This document shows positions 17,828-30,126 of a stretch of 64,000 nucleotides of DNA, in pieces. Numbering within the stretch: the first letter of the stretch is position 1; each line of letters begins with the position of its first letter. A program made the position numbers and the translations under genes. The notes below the pieces were generated by a model. It did no database searches. It worked only from the letters and a program-made list of their open reading frames with translations, and was not told the DNA's origin. The DNA is from an uncultured Pseudomonadota bacterium (GTDB taxonomy: Bacteria; Pseudomonadota; Gammaproteobacteria; Burkholderiales; SG8-39), in contig CAIKRR010000022.1 of assembly GCA_903829815.1 (NCBI GenBank), forward strand, positions 1-64,000. The letters are read 5' to 3'.

Positions 17828-18458
17828 CACGCGGCGGCACAAACCGGAACAGCCCCGGATCAAGCCGCGGATTGCGACTGACCGCCGAGAAGGTGAGTAC
17901 GGTACGCTGCCCAAGCCCATCGAGCAGTTCCATCGCCGCGATGCCGCTTGCACTGAAACCCATACCGATGCGGGTAAAGGAGGCACCCTGCTCACGGGGG
18001 GTGGCTTGGACCCAATCGAGCCCGTCGCGCAGTCCCTCATCGACCAGCACAAAGGCCTTGAGTGCATCGTTGTTGCCGGCGAGCAAGGCAGCCGGAGTCG
18101 CACCCAGCGCGGTATCGAGTCGACGCACAGTCACTTGATTGAGATCGGGGTCATGCAACCACACCTTCTGGCCGTCGCCAACGATGGTCTGCACCCACGG
18201 CTTGAGGTACACCCAGCGGAAACGTCCGGGACGCAGAAACTCGAACGTACCGGTGGCGTCCTGCGTGCGCTTGCCGCTGCGATCGGTGATCACTTGACGA
18301 AAGTCTGCACGCATCGACTGCGACTGCGTCATGAAGAGATTCAACTGTTCGAGACCGCCCGCCTGCGCGGCACTCGCCAATGCCAGCACGGCCATCGAGC
18401 ACAGCCCGGCAACGATGGCGCGCACCCGGAACCGCAGTGTCCTGCCAGGAAGATTCAT
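17805..18458 (-). CDS. lolA: Outer-membrane lipoprotein carrier protein LolA
   Basis: A 217-residue periplasmic chaperone that ferries lipoproteins from the LolCDE complex to LolB. A signal peptide ends at the SAAQA-GG junction, followed by [18 protein letters not shown], the segment [15 protein letters not shown] with the conserved P-G-x-F-R-W, and [19 protein letters not shown], all standard. Its start overlaps the ftsK stop by 4 bases (ATGA), and its 3' end overlaps rarA. Confidence 0.95.
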   Translation of the reverse strand: MNLPGRTLRFRVRAIVAGLCSMAVLALASAAQAGGLEQLNLFMTQSQSMRADFRQVITDRSGKRTQDATGTFEFLRPGRFRWVYLKPWVQTIVGDGQKVWLHDPDLNQVTVRRLDTALGATPAALLAGNNDALKAFVLVDEGLRDGLDWVQATPREQGASFTRIGMGFSASGIAAMELLDGLGQRTVLTFSAVSRNPRLDPGLFRFVPPRDADVVGE

Positions 18459-20734
18459 TCGCCCGCCTTGGCTGGCACCAGAATGTCGCGGTTGCCATTG
18501 GTCTGCATGGATGAGACCAGCCCGGCATGTTCCATGGCCTCGAGCAGCCTTGCCGATCGGTTGTAGCCGATACGCAGATTGCGCTGCACGAAGGAGATCG
18601 AGGCCCGACGACTCTTCAGCACGATCTCGACAGCCTGATCGTAGAGCGCATCCTTTTCTGCGTCGGCACCGGCGCCGACGCCCGCACTGTCGCCTTCGCT
18701 GGCAAGCAGCGAACTGCCATCGAGCAAACCTTCGATGTAGTCAGGCTCCCCCTGGCGCTTCAGGTACTCGACGACCTTGTGCACTTCTTCGTCGGAGACA
18801 AACGCACCGTGCACCCGATTGGGCATGCCGCTGCCCGGCGGCAGGTAGAGCATGTCCCCCTGGCCGAGCAGCGCCTCAGCCCCCTGCTGGTCGAGAATCG
18901 TGCGCGAATCGATCCGACTCGAGACCTGGAAGGCGATGCGGGTGGGAATGTTGGCCTTGATGAGACCGGTTATCACATCGACCGATGGCCGCTGGGTCGC
19001 GAGAATGAGATGGATCCCGGCTGCACGAGCCTTCTGCGCAAGGCGGGCGATGAGTTCCTCGACCTTCTTGCCAACCACCATCATGAGGTCGGCCAGTTCG
19101 TCGATCACCACCACGATGTGTGGCATGCGCCCCAGGGGAACCGGATCGTCGGTCTCCAGCGATGTGGGATCGAACAAGGGCGCGCTGTTCTTCTCGGCCT
19201 CACCCACCTTGGCGTTGTAGCCGGAGAGGTTGCGCACCCCCACCCAGGACATCAGCTTGTAGCGGCGCTCCATCTCGCCGACGCACCAGGCCAGCGCCAG
19301 ATTGGCCTGCTTCATGTCGGTGACCACTGGCGCAAGCAGGTGCGGGATATCCTGGTAGATCGACAACTCGAGCATCTTGGGGTCGATCATGATCATGCGT
19401 ACATCGCGTGCCTCTGCCTTGTAGAGCAGCGACAGGATCATGGCATTCACCGCCACCGACTTCCCGGACCCGGTCGTGCCGGCAACGAGCAGGTGCGGCA
19501 TTCGCGCCAGGTCGGCCACGACGGGCAAACCGGAAATGTCCTTGCCCAGCGCCATCGTCAGGGGCGAGGCCATGTCGTGGTAGACCTTGGAGGAGAGGAT
19601 CTCCGACAGGCGCACGATCTGGCGCTTCACATTGGGCAGTTCGAGTCCCATGCAGGATTTGCCCGGAATGGTCTCGACCACCCGGATGCTCACAACCGAC
19701 AAGGACCGAGCCAGATCCTTCACCAGATTGACGATCTGGCTGCCCTTGACGCCAATGGCTGGATCGATTTCGTAGCGGGTAATGACCGGCCCCGGGTAGG
19801 CGGCCAGCACCTTGACCTCGACGCCAAACTCCTTGAGCTTGCGTTCGATGAGACGTGAGGTGGCCTCGAGCGTCTCGGCCGATACCGGCTCACGCTCGAT
19901 CGTTGCCTCATCGAGCAGGGCAAGTGGCGGCAAGGGCGTATCGGGCAGGTCGAGAAAGAGCGGAACCTGCTTTTCCTTGATGACACGCTCCGATTTCGGG
20001 ATCTCGATCACCGGCACTTCGATGCGAATGGGGGGCGCCTCTTCGACTCTGCGCTTTTCCACTGCCACAACCACTTCGCGCTTCTCGGCTGCAACCTCAC
20101 CAGCCTTCTGATCACGCCGCGTATCGAGCCAAGCCCTTGCGCCGAACCAGGCGGCTTCGATGCGCTCGCCCAGCCACTCCATCATCTCGAACCACGATTG
20201 GCCGATGAAGAGCGACAGTCCGATCGCCCAGGCGACCAGCAGGATCAGCGTGCTGCCCGTAAACCCGGCAACCACCGACAGACCCTGACCGAGCAGATCA
20301 CCCAGCATGCCACCGGGCACCGTCGGCAAGCTCCCGATGCGACTGTGAAACCGCAGTGACTCGATCGCAGCCGAACTGAGCAGAATGATGGCAAAGCCGG
20401 CCAGCGCAATCAGCAGACTGCGACGGTCCGCGGGGCGTCCCTCGAGCCTGCGATAGCCCGCGAGCACCGAAAATACACACAGGGCCACCAGCCAGTAGGC
20501 TGAGCGACCGAACAAAAAGAGCAGCAGATCGGCAGTCCAGGCGCCGACTCGCCCTCCGCCATTGGCGATGCGCACGACCTCGGCACTTTGCGACCAGCCC
20601 GGATCGGCCCGGTTGTAGGTGAACAGGATCAGCGCAAAGTAAAGGGCAGCAAGGCTCAGCACGAACCAGCGCGATTCGCGCAATATCGCTGCTACCTTGG
20701 CCGGGAGCGGTGCCCGGTTGGCCCTTGAATTCAT
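18455..20734 (-). CDS. ftsK: DNA translocase FtsK
   Basis: A 759-residue FtsK/SpoIIIE translocase that pumps chromosome ends through the septum and activates XerCD at dif. The N-terminus has about four membrane segments (residues ~20-165), then a linker of ~110 residues. The motor domain has Walker A in [18 protein letters not shown] and [12 protein letters not shown], and the C-terminal gamma winged helix reads [20 protein letters not shown]. The linker is short compared with E. coli FtsK (1329 aa), typical for betaproteobacteria. A GTG at 20737 directly before the ATG is an alternative start. It heads the ftsK-lolA-rarA-serS run. Confidence 0.97.
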   Translation of the reverse strand: MNSRANRAPLPAKVAAILRESRWFVLSLAALYFALILFTYNRADPGWSQSAEVVRIANGGGRVGAWTADLLLFLFGRSAYWLVALCVFSVLAGYRRLEGRPADRRSLLIALAGFAIILLSSAAIESLRFHSRIGSLPTVPGGMLGDLLGQGLSVVAGFTGSTLILLVAWAIGLSLFIGQSWFEMMEWLGERIEAAWFGARAWLDTRRDQKAGEVAAEKREVVVAVEKRRVEEAPPIRIEVPVIEIPKSERVIKEKQVPLFLDLPDTPLPPLALLDEATIEREPVSAETLEATSRLIERKLKEFGVEVKVLAAYPGPVITRYEIDPAIGVKGSQIVNLVKDLARSLSVVSIRVVETIPGKSCMGLELPNVKRQIVRLSEILSSKVYHDMASPLTMALGKDISGLPVVADLARMPHLLVAGTTGSGKSVAVNAMILSLLYKAEARDVRMIMIDPKMLELSIYQDIPHLLAPVVTDMKQANLALAWCVGEMERRYKLMSWVGVRNLSGYNAKVGEAEKNSAPLFDPTSLETDDPVPLGRMPHIVVVIDELADLMMVVGKKVEELIARLAQKARAAGIHLILATQRPSVDVITGLIKANIPTRIAFQVSSRIDSRTILDQQGAEALLGQGDMLYLPPGSGMPNRVHGAFVSDEEVHKVVEYLKRQGEPDYIEGLLDGSSLLASEGDSAGVGAGADAEKDALYDQAVEIVLKSRRASISFVQRNLRIGYNRSARLLEAMEHAGLVSSMQTNGNRDILVPAKAGE

Positions 20735-20851
20735 CACGTCGGGTCTGCAATGGCAGCAGGTTGGTCCTGACCGACCGACTGAGTCGGGTCGTCAAGGGCC
20801 ACCCTGCAGCGTCAGTTAGCCAGTCGGCATATTACAACCCGAGGTGGCCGA

Positions 20852-21526
20852 TCAGTGAGCCATCGCGATGTTTTCACGCAGGTAGATGGCGCCGCTGCGC
20901 ACTTCGATGTAGCCGCTTGACTGCAGGTCTTTCATCACCCGCGAAACCATCTCGCGCGAGGCGCCGATCATCTTGGCGATATCCTGTTTGGGCAGTCGCT
21001 TGTTCACCACCTTCTGTCCATTGATGTCCTCGGACATTTCGAGCAGCAGGCGCGCCACACGGCCATAGACATCCATGAGGGCAAGGCTGCCGATCTTGCG
21101 ATCGGCATCGCGCAGTCGCTTGACCAGGCCGCGCATCATGCCCATGCCGATGTCAAGGTTTTCAGCCAGACAGCGCTTGAAGTCCACCTTTGAAATCGAC
21201 AGCAGTTCGCACGGTTCGATGGCAATGACCGTCGCCGAGCGGGTTTCATCGTCAAGGAGTGCCATTTCGCCGAAGAATTCGCCTGAGCCCAGAATGGCGA
21301 GAATCACCTCGCGCCCCTCATCGTCGCTCATCATGACCTTGAGCCGGCCGGAAATCACGATATAGAGGGCATCACTGGGATCACCGGCAGCGATGATCGT
21401 CGAGGAACGGGTAAAGGACTTGCGACCCACCACCCGCGTCAGGAGGGCAAGCTGCGCCTCCGGCAATTGCGAGAAGAGGGCAACATTGCGAAGAAGCAAG
21501 GTCGAGACGCTGGCAGGGCCACGCAT
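20852..21526 (-). CDS. Crp/Fnr-family transcriptional regulator
   Basis: A 224-residue regulator with an N-terminal cyclic-nucleotide-binding fold and a C-terminal helix-turn-helix. The phosphate-binding cassette GEFFGEMALLDDETRSATV keeps the G-E-x3-L and R-S-A residues that bind cAMP in E. coli Crp; the recognition helix reads ASREMVSRVMKDL with KQDIAKMIG before it. No N-terminal cysteine cluster is present, so it is Crp-like rather than FNR-like. I chose ATG 21526, which has GGAGAG upstream; a GTG at 21559 would add 11 residues. It lies between ftsK and the divergent trxB, the usual position in Burkholderiales. Confidence 0.9.
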   Translation of the reverse strand: MRGPASVSTLLLRNVALFSQLPEAQLALLTRVVGRKSFTRSSTIIAAGDPSDALYIVISGRLKVMMSDDEGREVILAILGSGEFFGEMALLDDETRSATVIAIEPCELLSISKVDFKRCLAENLDIGMGMMRGLVKRLRDADRKIGSLALMDVYGRVARLLLEMSEDINGQKVVNKRLPKQDIAKMIGASREMVSRVMKDLQSSGYIEVRSGAIYLRENIAMAH

Positions 21527-22871
<1,345 letters not shown>

Positions 22872-22917
22872 GAAGACAGGCAACTCGGGGACAACTCGGG
22901 GGAGCGGCCTGCACGAG

Positions 22918-23355
<438 letters not shown>

Positions 23356-23410
23356 TCAGAGGCCCCCTTCCCGAATAATGGGATACTGAACCTTTGCTCT
23401 GGCGGCCCTC

Positions 23411-24535
23411 ATGTTGCAGATAGGCACGATCGACTCCCTCTCGGCGGTCGAGCCACGCGCCTGGAATGGCCTTGCCGGCACGCACCCGATGCTGCAGCAC
23501 GCCTTCCTGCACGCCATGGAAGAGACCGGCTGCGTCGGGGGCGATACCGGCTGGATGCCCTGCCACCTGCTTGCACACGAGGACACGCAACTGGTCGGGG
23601 CCATGCCTCTTTACGCCAAGTGGCATTCATATGGCGAATATGTCTTCGACTGGGCGTGGGCTGACGCCTACCAGCGCCACGGACTCGACTACTACCCGAA
23701 GCTCCTGTCAGCCATTCCGTTCTCGCCTGTGGGGGCCCCCAAACTGCTCGCCCGCGACGACACGGTACGCGCGGCGCTCCTCGAGACGGCGTTGAAGTCG
23801 GCGCGCGAGGGCTCTTCGCTGCACGTGCTCTTTCCCACCGAAATCGAACGCAGCCTGGCCTTGCAGGCCGGCATGATGGTGCGTCGTGGGGTTCAATTTC
23901 ATTGGCACAACCGCGGCTACGCAAGCTTTGAGGCCTTTCTGGCCACCTTTTCACATGACAAGCGCAAGAAGGTTCGTCAGGAGCGCCGCAAGGTGACCGA
24001 CGCGGGCATCACCTTTGCACGCCGCACCGGCAGTGCGATCCGCGAAGAGGACTGGCAGTTTTTCAATCGCTGTTATCGCACCACCTATCGGGCACACCAC
24101 TCGTCACCCTACTTGAAGCTCGATTTTTTCCGCACGATCGGTGAGCGCATGGGTGAGAACCTCCTGCTGGTGATCGCCGAACGCGAAGGCACGCCGATCG
24201 CGGCAGCGCTCAACATCTTCGACCAGCAGACGCTCTACGGTCGTTACTGGGGCACCACAGCGTTCCACTCGGGGCTTCACTTCGAGACGTGCTACTACCA
24301 GGGGCTTGAATTCTGCATCGAGCGCGGCATCCAGGTCTTCGAAGGCGGGGCACAAGGCGAACACAAGCTTGCACGGGGCTTCGACCCGGTGGAAACGCAC
24401 TCCGCGCATTGGCTCGCGCATCCGCAGTTTGCCGATGCCGTCGAGCGCTTTCTGGATCGCGAGGGCAAGGGCATCGAGCAATACATCGATGAACTGCGCG
24501 AGCATCAGGCCTACAAGACGGATGCAGCCCCCTGA
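23411..24535 (+). CDS. FemAB-like acyltransferase (DUF482/PF04339, GNAT fold)
   Basis: A 374-residue protein of the DUF482 family, related in fold to GNAT/FemAB aminoacyl transferases. Signatures are WNGLAGTHPMLQHAFLHAME near the start, SPVGAPKLLARD, HDKRKKVRQERRKV, the RTTYRAHHSSPYL block, GRYWGTT, and FEGGAQGEHKLARGFDP near the end. The family is widespread in proteobacteria and its biochemical substrate is not established. The gene stands alone between PII and rhlE. Confidence 0.88.
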   Translation: MLQIGTIDSLSAVEPRAWNGLAGTHPMLQHAFLHAMEETGCVGGDTGWMPCHLLAHEDTQLVGAMPLYAKWHSYGEYVFDWAWADAYQRHGLDYYPKLLSAIPFSPVGAPKLLARDDTVRAALLETALKSAREGSSLHVLFPTEIERSLALQAGMMVRRGVQFHWHNRGYASFEAFLATFSHDKRKKVRQERRKVTDAGITFARRTGSAIREEDWQFFNRCYRTTYRAHHSSPYLKLDFFRTIGERMGENLLLVIAEREGTPIAAALNIFDQQTLYGRYWGTTAFHSGLHFETCYYQGLEFCIERGIQVFEGGAQGEHKLARGFDPVETHSAHWLAHPQFADAVERFLDREGKGIEQYIDELREHQAYKTDAAP

Positions 24536-24555
24536 GGGGGAAACCCTCAGGCGCT

Positions 24556-26091
24556 CTAACTATTGCGACGGAACAGCCCACCCAACAGGGCTGCTACCGG
24601 CTGATTGCGCCGACCGGGTGTGCTGCGACCGACGTCGGCGACAGGCACGTCTGAAGCGACATCAGCGGGCTCATACGGTTGGGTGAAGATCGGGTCGCTG
24701 GAGATCGGCAATTGGGCCTGCGACACTTCACCGCGTGCAGCCTCCGGGCGCGCGGGGCGACGTCGATCGTCGCGCTCGCGGGGACGATCGCGCTCGCCAC
24801 GTTCGGGCCGTTCAGCGCGGGGGGGCCTGTCGGGCGATTCGGCCCGCTCGGTCCGCTCGGTGCGATCGCGAGGCGCCTCGCGCGATGCCGTCCGTGCGCC
24901 GCGATCCCCACCTCGTTCGCCGCGCTCTGCGGTATCGCCAGGACCCTGCGGATTGAAGCTGGAAACCGGCTCACGCCGGATGGTGGTCTTGATGACCTTC
25001 TCGATATCGGCCAGTTTCTCGTGTTCTTCTGGGGCAACCAACGAAATGGCCTCCCCTTCCTTGCCAGCCCGCCCGGTGCGCCCGATGCGATGCACATAGT
25101 CTTCAGGCGTGTTGGGCAGTTCGAAATTGATGACGCACGGCAGCGAATCGATGTCGAGCCCGCGGGCCGCCACATCAGTGGCCACCAGCACACCCACCTT
25201 GCCGGTCTTGAATTGCTCGAGAGCCTCGGTGCGCTCCGACTGGGTCTTGTCGCCATGAATCGCAGCGGCATGCACACCCTCGCGATTCAATTGCCAGGCG
25301 AGGCGATTGCATCCGATACGCGTTGCCGTGAACACCAGCACCTGGTGCAGCCCCCGACTCTTGACCAGATGCACCAGCAGATCGCGCTTGTGTTCACGAG
25401 CAACCGGGTGCACCACATGAGTGACCGACTCGGCAACGGCATTGCGCCGCGCGACCTGGATCGAAACCGGATCGCGCAGCAGTTCGCTGGCAAGCCGCTT
25501 GATGTCTTCAGGAAACGTGGCCGAGAAGAGCAGGCTCTGACGTTCCTTCGGAATCAGCGCGATGATGCGACGGATATCCGGAATGAAACCCATGTCGAGC
25601 ATGCGGTCGGCCTCATCGAGCACGAAGAACTCGACCCGCGACAGGTTGATGGTCTTTTGCTGAACGTGATCAAGCAGTCGACCGGGGGTGGCCACCACGA
25701 TCTCGACGCCGCGGCGGAGTTCCGCAATCTGCGGGTCCATGTTCACGCCACCGTAAATCTGGGTGCTGCGCAAGGCCAGGTACTTGCTGTAATTGCGCAC
25801 GCTCTCCTCGACCTGCGCAGCCAGTTCGCGCGTTGGCGCAAGGATCAGTGCCCTGATCGGGTGGCGTGCCGGTGACGTGCTCGTGTTGGCGTGCGGCAGC
25901 ATCTTCTGCAGCAACGGGAGCGTGAAGCCAGCGGTCTTGCCTGTACCGGTCTGGGCACCGCCCATGAGGTCGCGGCCAGAGAGCACGACGGGGATGGCCT
26001 GTGCCTGAATCGGCGTGGGCTCTGTGTAACCCATGTCCTCCACCGCCTTGAGGATAGGCGGGGCGAGGCCCAGATCTGCAAACGAAGTCAA
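24556..26091 (-). CDS. rhlE: DEAD-box RNA helicase RhlE
   Basis: A 511-residue ATP-dependent RNA helicase of the RhlE group, with roles in ribosome maturation and RNA turnover. Motifs in order are the Q motif ([13 protein letters not shown]), Walker [15 protein letters not shown], the DEAD box in [16 protein letters not shown] (FSATFPEDI) and [15 protein letters not shown]-terminal tail of about 100 residues rich in Arg/Glu/Pro follows, typical of RNA-binding tails. No ATG precedes the conserved N-terminus; the best start is TTG at 26091 before [11 protein letters not shown]. It is divergent from the ABC-F gene. Confidence 0.95.
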   Translation of the reverse strand: MTSFADLGLAPPILKAVEDMGYTEPTPIQAQAIPVVLSGRDLMGGAQTGTGKTAGFTLPLLQKMLPHANTSTSPARHPIRALILAPTRELAAQVEESVRNYSKYLALRSTQIYGGVNMDPQIAELRRGVEIVVATPGRLLDHVQQKTINLSRVEFFVLDEADRMLDMGFIPDIRRIIALIPKERQSLLFSATFPEDIKRLASELLRDPVSIQVARRNAVAESVTHVVHPVAREHKRDLLVHLVKSRGLHQVLVFTATRIGCNRLAWQLNREGVHAAAIHGDKTQSERTEALEQFKTGKVGVLVATDVAARGLDIDSLPCVINFELPNTPEDYVHRIGRTGRAGKEGEAISLVAPEEHEKLADIEKVIKTTIRREPVSSFNPQGPGDTAERGERGGDRGARTASREAPRDRTERTERAESPDRPPRAERPERGERDRPRERDDRRRPARPEAARGEVSQAQLPISSDPIFTQPYEPADVASDVPVADVGRSTPGRRNQPVAALLGGLFRRNS

Positions 26092-26222
26092 GCGGAGAAG
26101 TCCGTAGGAACGGCCGTCGACGAGTGGAGCTGTGCGCCTGACGGGCCGTTCGGCCGGCGCAACCTTCAGAGTATATCCCTTTGTCCTCGGTGCAACTCCA
26201 TATAGCCAGCGCGGTGGGGCGA

Positions 26223-26228
26223 TATAAT
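26223..26228 (+). promoter_or_regulatory. TATAAT element placed for a leaderless ABC-F transcript
   Basis: A perfect TATAAT ends only 8 bases before the GTG start of the ABC-F gene. Transcription normally begins 6-8 bases after this element, so the mRNA would begin at or next to the start codon. No ribosome binding site is present in between (the bases are TCC-rich). The -35 region is weak. Confidence 0.45.
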
Positions 26229-26236
26229 CCTCCCCT

Positions 26237-28117
26237 GTGATCACCTTCCGATCCTTGCGCCTTGCGCGCGGCACACGCGTGCTGCTGGAAGGCGCGAGCC
26301 TCATGCTCCCGCCGCGTGCCCGTGCGGGCATCGTCGGCGCGAATGGCTCGGGCAAGTCCAGTCTGTTTGCAGCCCTGCTCGGCGAGCTGCTGCCCGACCG
26401 CGGCGACATCGAGATGCCAGCCGGCTGGTCAATCGCACACGTGGCACAGGAAACCCCGGCCGTTGATACCGCAGCGATCGATTACGTGATCGATGGCGAC
26501 CCTGAACTGCGTCTTGCCGAGGCGCGCATGACCCAGGCACACGCAGGCGGGTCAGGCGAGGAAATCGCACTGGCTCACGAGCGTTTCGGCGAACTCGAAG
26601 GCTATTCGGCGCGCGCACGTGCCGGCACGCTGCTATCAGGGCTGGGCTTCAGCGCGGCCGAGCACGAGCGCGCCGTGCGCGAATTCTCCGGTGGCTGGCG
26701 CATGCGACTCAACCTCGCCCAGGCGCTGATGCGTCGCTCCGATCTGCTGCTGCTTGACGAACCCACCAACCACCTGGATATCGATGCCATCGTCTGGCTG
26801 GAACAATGGCTGGCGAGCTATCCGGGTACGCTGCTCACCATCTCGCACGATCGCGAATTTCTCGATGCCGTGGCGACCTCGATCGTGTCGTTCGAGAACA
26901 CCAGCCTGGTACTGCACAGCGGCGATTTTTCAACGTACGAGCGTGCCCGCGCCGAACGCTTTGCCCGCGACCAATCCCTGGCTGCCCGTCAGGGGCGAGA
27001 AGTGGCGCGACTGCAATCATTCATCGACCGGTTCCGCGCCCAGGCTACCAAGGCACGACAGGCACAGAGTCGCATGAAAGCGCTCGCCCGGATGGAACTC
27101 ATCGCGCCAGCCCATGTCGCTGATGCAATCCAGTTTGAGTTTCGCCAGGCCGGCGCAGCCCCCGACCCGGCCATCACGCTCGAGGCAGTCACGGCCGGCT
27201 ACGGGGATGCTCCGGTATTGCGAGGGGTTGACCTCACGATAGGCGCCGGTTCACGCATCGGGCTCATCGGTGCCAACGGCGCCGGCAAGACCACCCTCAT
27301 CAAGCTTCTGGCCGGACTGCTCGATCCACAACTGGGCGAGCGTCGCGAAGGACGCAATCTGGCGATCGGCTACTTCGCCCAGCATCAACTCGAACAACTC
27401 AGACCGGACGATGCGCCGCTCGAACACCTGCAGCGCGCAGCGCCCGCGGCACGCGAGCAGGAATTGCGCGATCATCTGGGACAGTTCGGCTTCGGCGGCG
27501 ATGCGGCTTTCCAGACCGTTGGCACGATGTCAGGGGGTGAACAGTCGCGGCTCGTTCTGGCCACCCTCATCTGGTTGCGTCCGAACCTGCTCCTGCTCGA
27601 CGAGCCGACCAATCATCTGGACATGGATACCCGCGAAGCGCTGACCATGGCACTCCAGGGCTTCGAGGGCGCCGTGGTTCTGGTTTCGCACGATCGCCAC
27701 CTGCTGCGCACCACCGCCGAAGACCTGATCGTGGTCGGACAGGGCGGTGCACGCGTGTTCGACGGCGACCTGGATGACTACCGCGCCGAAGTCGTGGCAA
27801 GGCGCAGCGATACCCTCGAACCCGAGATCACCGCGCGCCGCGCCGAGCGCAAGGCCGAGGCCGAACAACGAACACGCAGCAACCGGGGCAGACGCGCGCT
27901 CACCGATCGACTGAACAAGATCGAAACCCGCCTGGCTGAGCTGACCCGCGAGCGGATTCAGATCGACGAGCGCCTGGCCGACAGCGCGCTCTACGAGCCC
28001 GCATCGAAATCGGCACTGGCGAGCACACTCGAGCGATCGACCTGGCTGCAACAAGCCCTGGAAAAGATCGAAGCCGACTGGTTCGAGTGCCAGCAGGCGC
28101 TCGAAGAATCCGACTGA
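26237..28117 (+). CDS. ABC-F family ATPase (YheS/Uup-like)
   Basis: A 626-residue soluble protein with two ABC ATPase domains and no membrane segments, the ABC-F layout. These proteins act on the ribosome E-site as translation factors. The first domain has [12 protein letters not shown], the [12 protein letters not shown] signature and [11 protein letters not shown]; the second has [27 protein letters not shown] and [13 protein letters not shown]. Between them lies the charged linker around residues 245-290 ([14 protein letters not shown]), and a C-terminal coiled coil of ~80 residues follows. The length and start are closest to YheS. The start is GTG, needed for the first beta strand of the fold. 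Confidence 0.94.
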   Translation: MITFRSLRLARGTRVLLEGASLMLPPRARAGIVGANGSGKSSLFAALLGELLPDRGDIEMPAGWSIAHVAQETPAVDTAAIDYVIDGDPELRLAEARMTQAHAGGSGEEIALAHERFGELEGYSARARAGTLLSGLGFSAAEHERAVREFSGGWRMRLNLAQALMRRSDLLLLDEPTNHLDIDAIVWLEQWLASYPGTLLTISHDREFLDAVATSIVSFENTSLVLHSGDFSTYERARAERFARDQSLAARQGREVARLQSFIDRFRAQATKARQAQSRMKALARMELIAPAHVADAIQFEFRQAGAAPDPAITLEAVTAGYGDAPVLRGVDLTIGAGSRIGLIGANGAGKTTLIKLLAGLLDPQLGERREGRNLAIGYFAQHQLEQLRPDDAPLEHLQRAAPAAREQELRDHLGQFGFGGDAAFQTVGTMSGGEQSRLVLATLIWLRPNLLLLDEPTNHLDMDTREALTMALQGFEGAVVLVSHDRHLLRTTAEDLIVVGQGGARVFDGDLDDYRAEVVARRSDTLEPEITARRAERKAEAEQRTRSNRGRRALTDRLNKIETRLAELTRERIQIDERLADSALYEPASKSALASTLERSTWLQQALEKIEADWFECQQALEESD

Positions 28118-28145
28118 CAGGCATCCGCCTGGAGGACCCGAAACC

Positions 28146-28967
28146 ATCGAAGCCCTGACTGCCACCACCGACTCGCTGACCCTCGTACTGCTCGTTCTTG
28201 CGCTGGGCGCACGCCACGGATTCGATGCCGATCACCTGGCGGCCATCGATGCCTTCACACGCCTGGCCGGGCCCGTTCGACCACGGCTCGCGCGCGCGTG
28301 CGGTGCGCTCTTCTCGATCGGACACGGTCTGGTGGTCGTCGCCATCGCAGTCGCGGTGAGCCTGGTGTCGAGCCATTGGAGCGCCCCCGCCTGGCTGGGA
28401 CCGATGGGCACCGGCCTGTCGATTGCAGCCCTGACCCTGTTGGGTGTACTCAACCTGATTGCCGTGGTGCGCACACCGACCCACCAGATGGTCCGACTGG
28501 TCGGACTCAAGGCAGGCCTGATGCCGACGCGACTGGCGCGCCCCAATGCTGCTCTGGTCCTGATCGCGGGCAGCCTGTTCGCGGTGTCGTTCGACACGGT
28601 GAGTCAGGCAGTGCTGTTCGCCTTTCTGGGGGCACGCATGGGCGGCTGGCAGCACGCGCTTGGGCTTGCCTTCATCTTCATCGCCGGCATGCTGCTCACC
28701 GATGGGCTGCAGGGCTTGTGGGTTGCGCACCTGCTGCGCCGTGCCGACCGGAGGGCCCTCATCGCCTCGCGTGTCATGGGCGTGACGGTATCGATGCTCA
28801 GCCTCGGGGTTGCCGGATTTGCCTTGATGCGCACGGCCTCGCCCGTGCTCGATGCCTGGACCGATCAACGTTCACTTGCGATCGGGCTGGCGACAACGCT
28901 GCTGATGGGTCTGGGCTTTCTGGTGGCGCTGCGCCTGTCACGGCGCTCGCCTCAAGCGGGTACCTGA
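28146..28967 (+). CDS. Nickel/cobalt permease (NiCoT, HoxN/NixA family) without a standard start codon
   Basis: An inner-membrane uptake permease of the NiCoT family. The metal signature of helix II is clear as RHGFDADHLAAID (about residues 23-35), followed by SIGHGLVV; SFDTVSQAVLFAF corresponds to the second NiCoT motif. Several hydrophobic helices follow. The essential signature lies upstream of the first possible GTG (28332). Between it and the preceding in-frame stop there is no ATG, GTG or TTG. The best placement is ATC at 28146, with GGAGG ten bases upstream; CTG at 28155 is an alternative. If those are not used the gene is broken. It follows the ABC-F gene and its 3' end overlaps queG on the other strand by 16 bases. 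Confidence 0.75.
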   Translation: MEALTATTDSLTLVLLVLALGARHGFDADHLAAIDAFTRLAGPVRPRLARACGALFSIGHGLVVVAIAVAVSLVSSHWSAPAWLGPMGTGLSIAALTLLGVLNLIAVVRTPTHQMVRLVGLKAGLMPTRLARPNAALVLIAGSLFAVSFDTVSQAVLFAFLGARMGGWQHALGLAFIFIAGMLLTDGLQGLWVAHLLRRADRRALIASRVMGVTVSMLSLGVAGFALMRTASPVLDAWTDQRSLAIGLATTLLMGLGFLVALRLSRRSPQAGT

Positions 28968-30106
28968 ACAGAAGGCGCGTCGGCCTGGCGCTCAAGCGCC
29001 CACCGCACATGCTCCCGTACCAGCGCAGAAGGGTGATCGGCACGCGACTGGAGTGCCTCACGCACGGCCTCGGATCGAGGCGCATTGCCAAGGCCCACGG
29101 CAAGATTGCGCAGCCATCGCTCGTGGCCGATGCGCCGGATTGCCGAGCCGGCCAGTCGCGTCTCGAACGCCTCGGCCGACCATGCGAAGAGATCAACGAG
29201 GCTGGCCGTGTCGAGCCCGTGTCGAACGGCCAGATCGGCGTCCGCAGTCTGCTGCGCAAACGAATTCCAGGGGCATACAAGCTGGCAATCATCACAGCCA
29301 TAGACCCGATTGCCGATCAGAGACCTGAACTCGATCGGAATCGCACCCTTCAGCTCGATGGTCAGGTAGGAGATGCAGCGGCGCGCGTCGAGCCGATACG
29401 GTGCGACGATCGCGCCGGTGGGACAGGCATCGATGCAACGCGTGCAACTGCCGCAGTGTTCGCTGGCAGGCGGTTCGGCCGGCAGCACACGATCGATGAA
29501 TATCTCTCCCAGGAAGAAGAACGAGCCCGCATCGCGCGAAAGCAACAAGGTGTGCTTGCCCCGCCAGCCCAGCCCGGCCTTGCGCGCCAGTTCAACCTCC
29601 ATCACGGGGGCCGAGTCGGTGAAGGCACGTCCGCCACAGGGGCCGATGGCCTGGGCGATGCGTCCTGCAAGCCGGGCGAGACGGGTACGCACCACCCGAT
29701 GGTAGTCGCGCCCCAGGGCGTAGCGCGCCAGATAGGCAGGCGCATCATCACCCTGCCCCTGACCCGTTATCGTGCCTTCAATCAGGGCCTGAGCCTGCTC
29801 GATCGGACTGGCCAGGTAATTCATGCGAGCGCTGATGACCCCGAGTGTGCCGGGCACCAGCCTGGCAGGATCTGCCCGCAGATCCGCGTGACGAGCCATG
29901 TAGTCCATCTCGCCATGAAATCCGGCCGCGAGCCAGTCGCGCAGGCCTTTGCCGGCAGCATCGACATCAAGGTTGGTGAATCCGATGGCCTGAAATCCGA
30001 GTGCGCGGCCCCAATCGCGGATGCGCTGCGGCAGATCAGCAGGACAGGCGACAGGCTCTGGTGGAGAATGCACCTCTGGCGTTGGAACCTTGGACGTAGC
30101 CAGCAT
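28952..30106 (-). CDS. queG: Epoxyqueuosine reductase QueG
   Basis: A 384-residue cobalamin- and Fe-S-dependent enzyme that reduces epoxyqueuosine to queuosine in tRNA. Two ferredoxin-like clusters are visible, CGSCTRCIDACPTGAI and CDDCQLVCPWN. IRDWGRALGFQAIGFTN is the usual N-terminal block, and the MARHADLRADPARLVPG and DSAPVMEVELARKAGLGW segments match. The C-terminus has a HEAT-like region. ATG 30106 gives about 30 residues before the conserved block; GTG at 30073 is an alternative. Only 20 bases separate it from tsaE on the other strand. Confidence 0.95.
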   Translation of the reverse strand: MLATSKVPTPEVHSPPEPVACPADLPQRIRDWGRALGFQAIGFTNLDVDAAGKGLRDWLAAGFHGEMDYMARHADLRADPARLVPGTLGVISARMNYLASPIEQAQALIEGTITGQGQGDDAPAYLARYALGRDYHRVVRTRLARLAGRIAQAIGPCGGRAFTDSAPVMEVELARKAGLGWRGKHTLLLSRDAGSFFFLGEIFIDRVLPAEPPASEHCGSCTRCIDACPTGAIVAPYRLDARRCISYLTIELKGAIPIEFRSLIGNRVYGCDDCQLVCPWNSFAQQTADADLAVRHGLDTASLVDLFAWSAEAFETRLAGSAIRRIGHERWLRNLAVGLGNAPRSEAVREALQSRADHPSALVREHVRWALERQADAPSVQVPA

Positions 30107-30126
30107 CAGCTTGACGGACTCGATCG

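Noticed and set aside
18527-19858. Plus-strand open frame of 443 codons opposite ftsK
   Set aside because: Antisense shadow; ftsK carries all conserved motifs.
20775-20787. Inverted repeat CCGACT-g-AGTCGG upstream of ftsK
   Set aside because: Short arms, no known regulator pattern, and GC-rich repeats of this size are common in this DNA.
24679-25875. Plus-strand open frame opposite rhlE
   Set aside because: Antisense shadow of a clear DEAD-box helicase.
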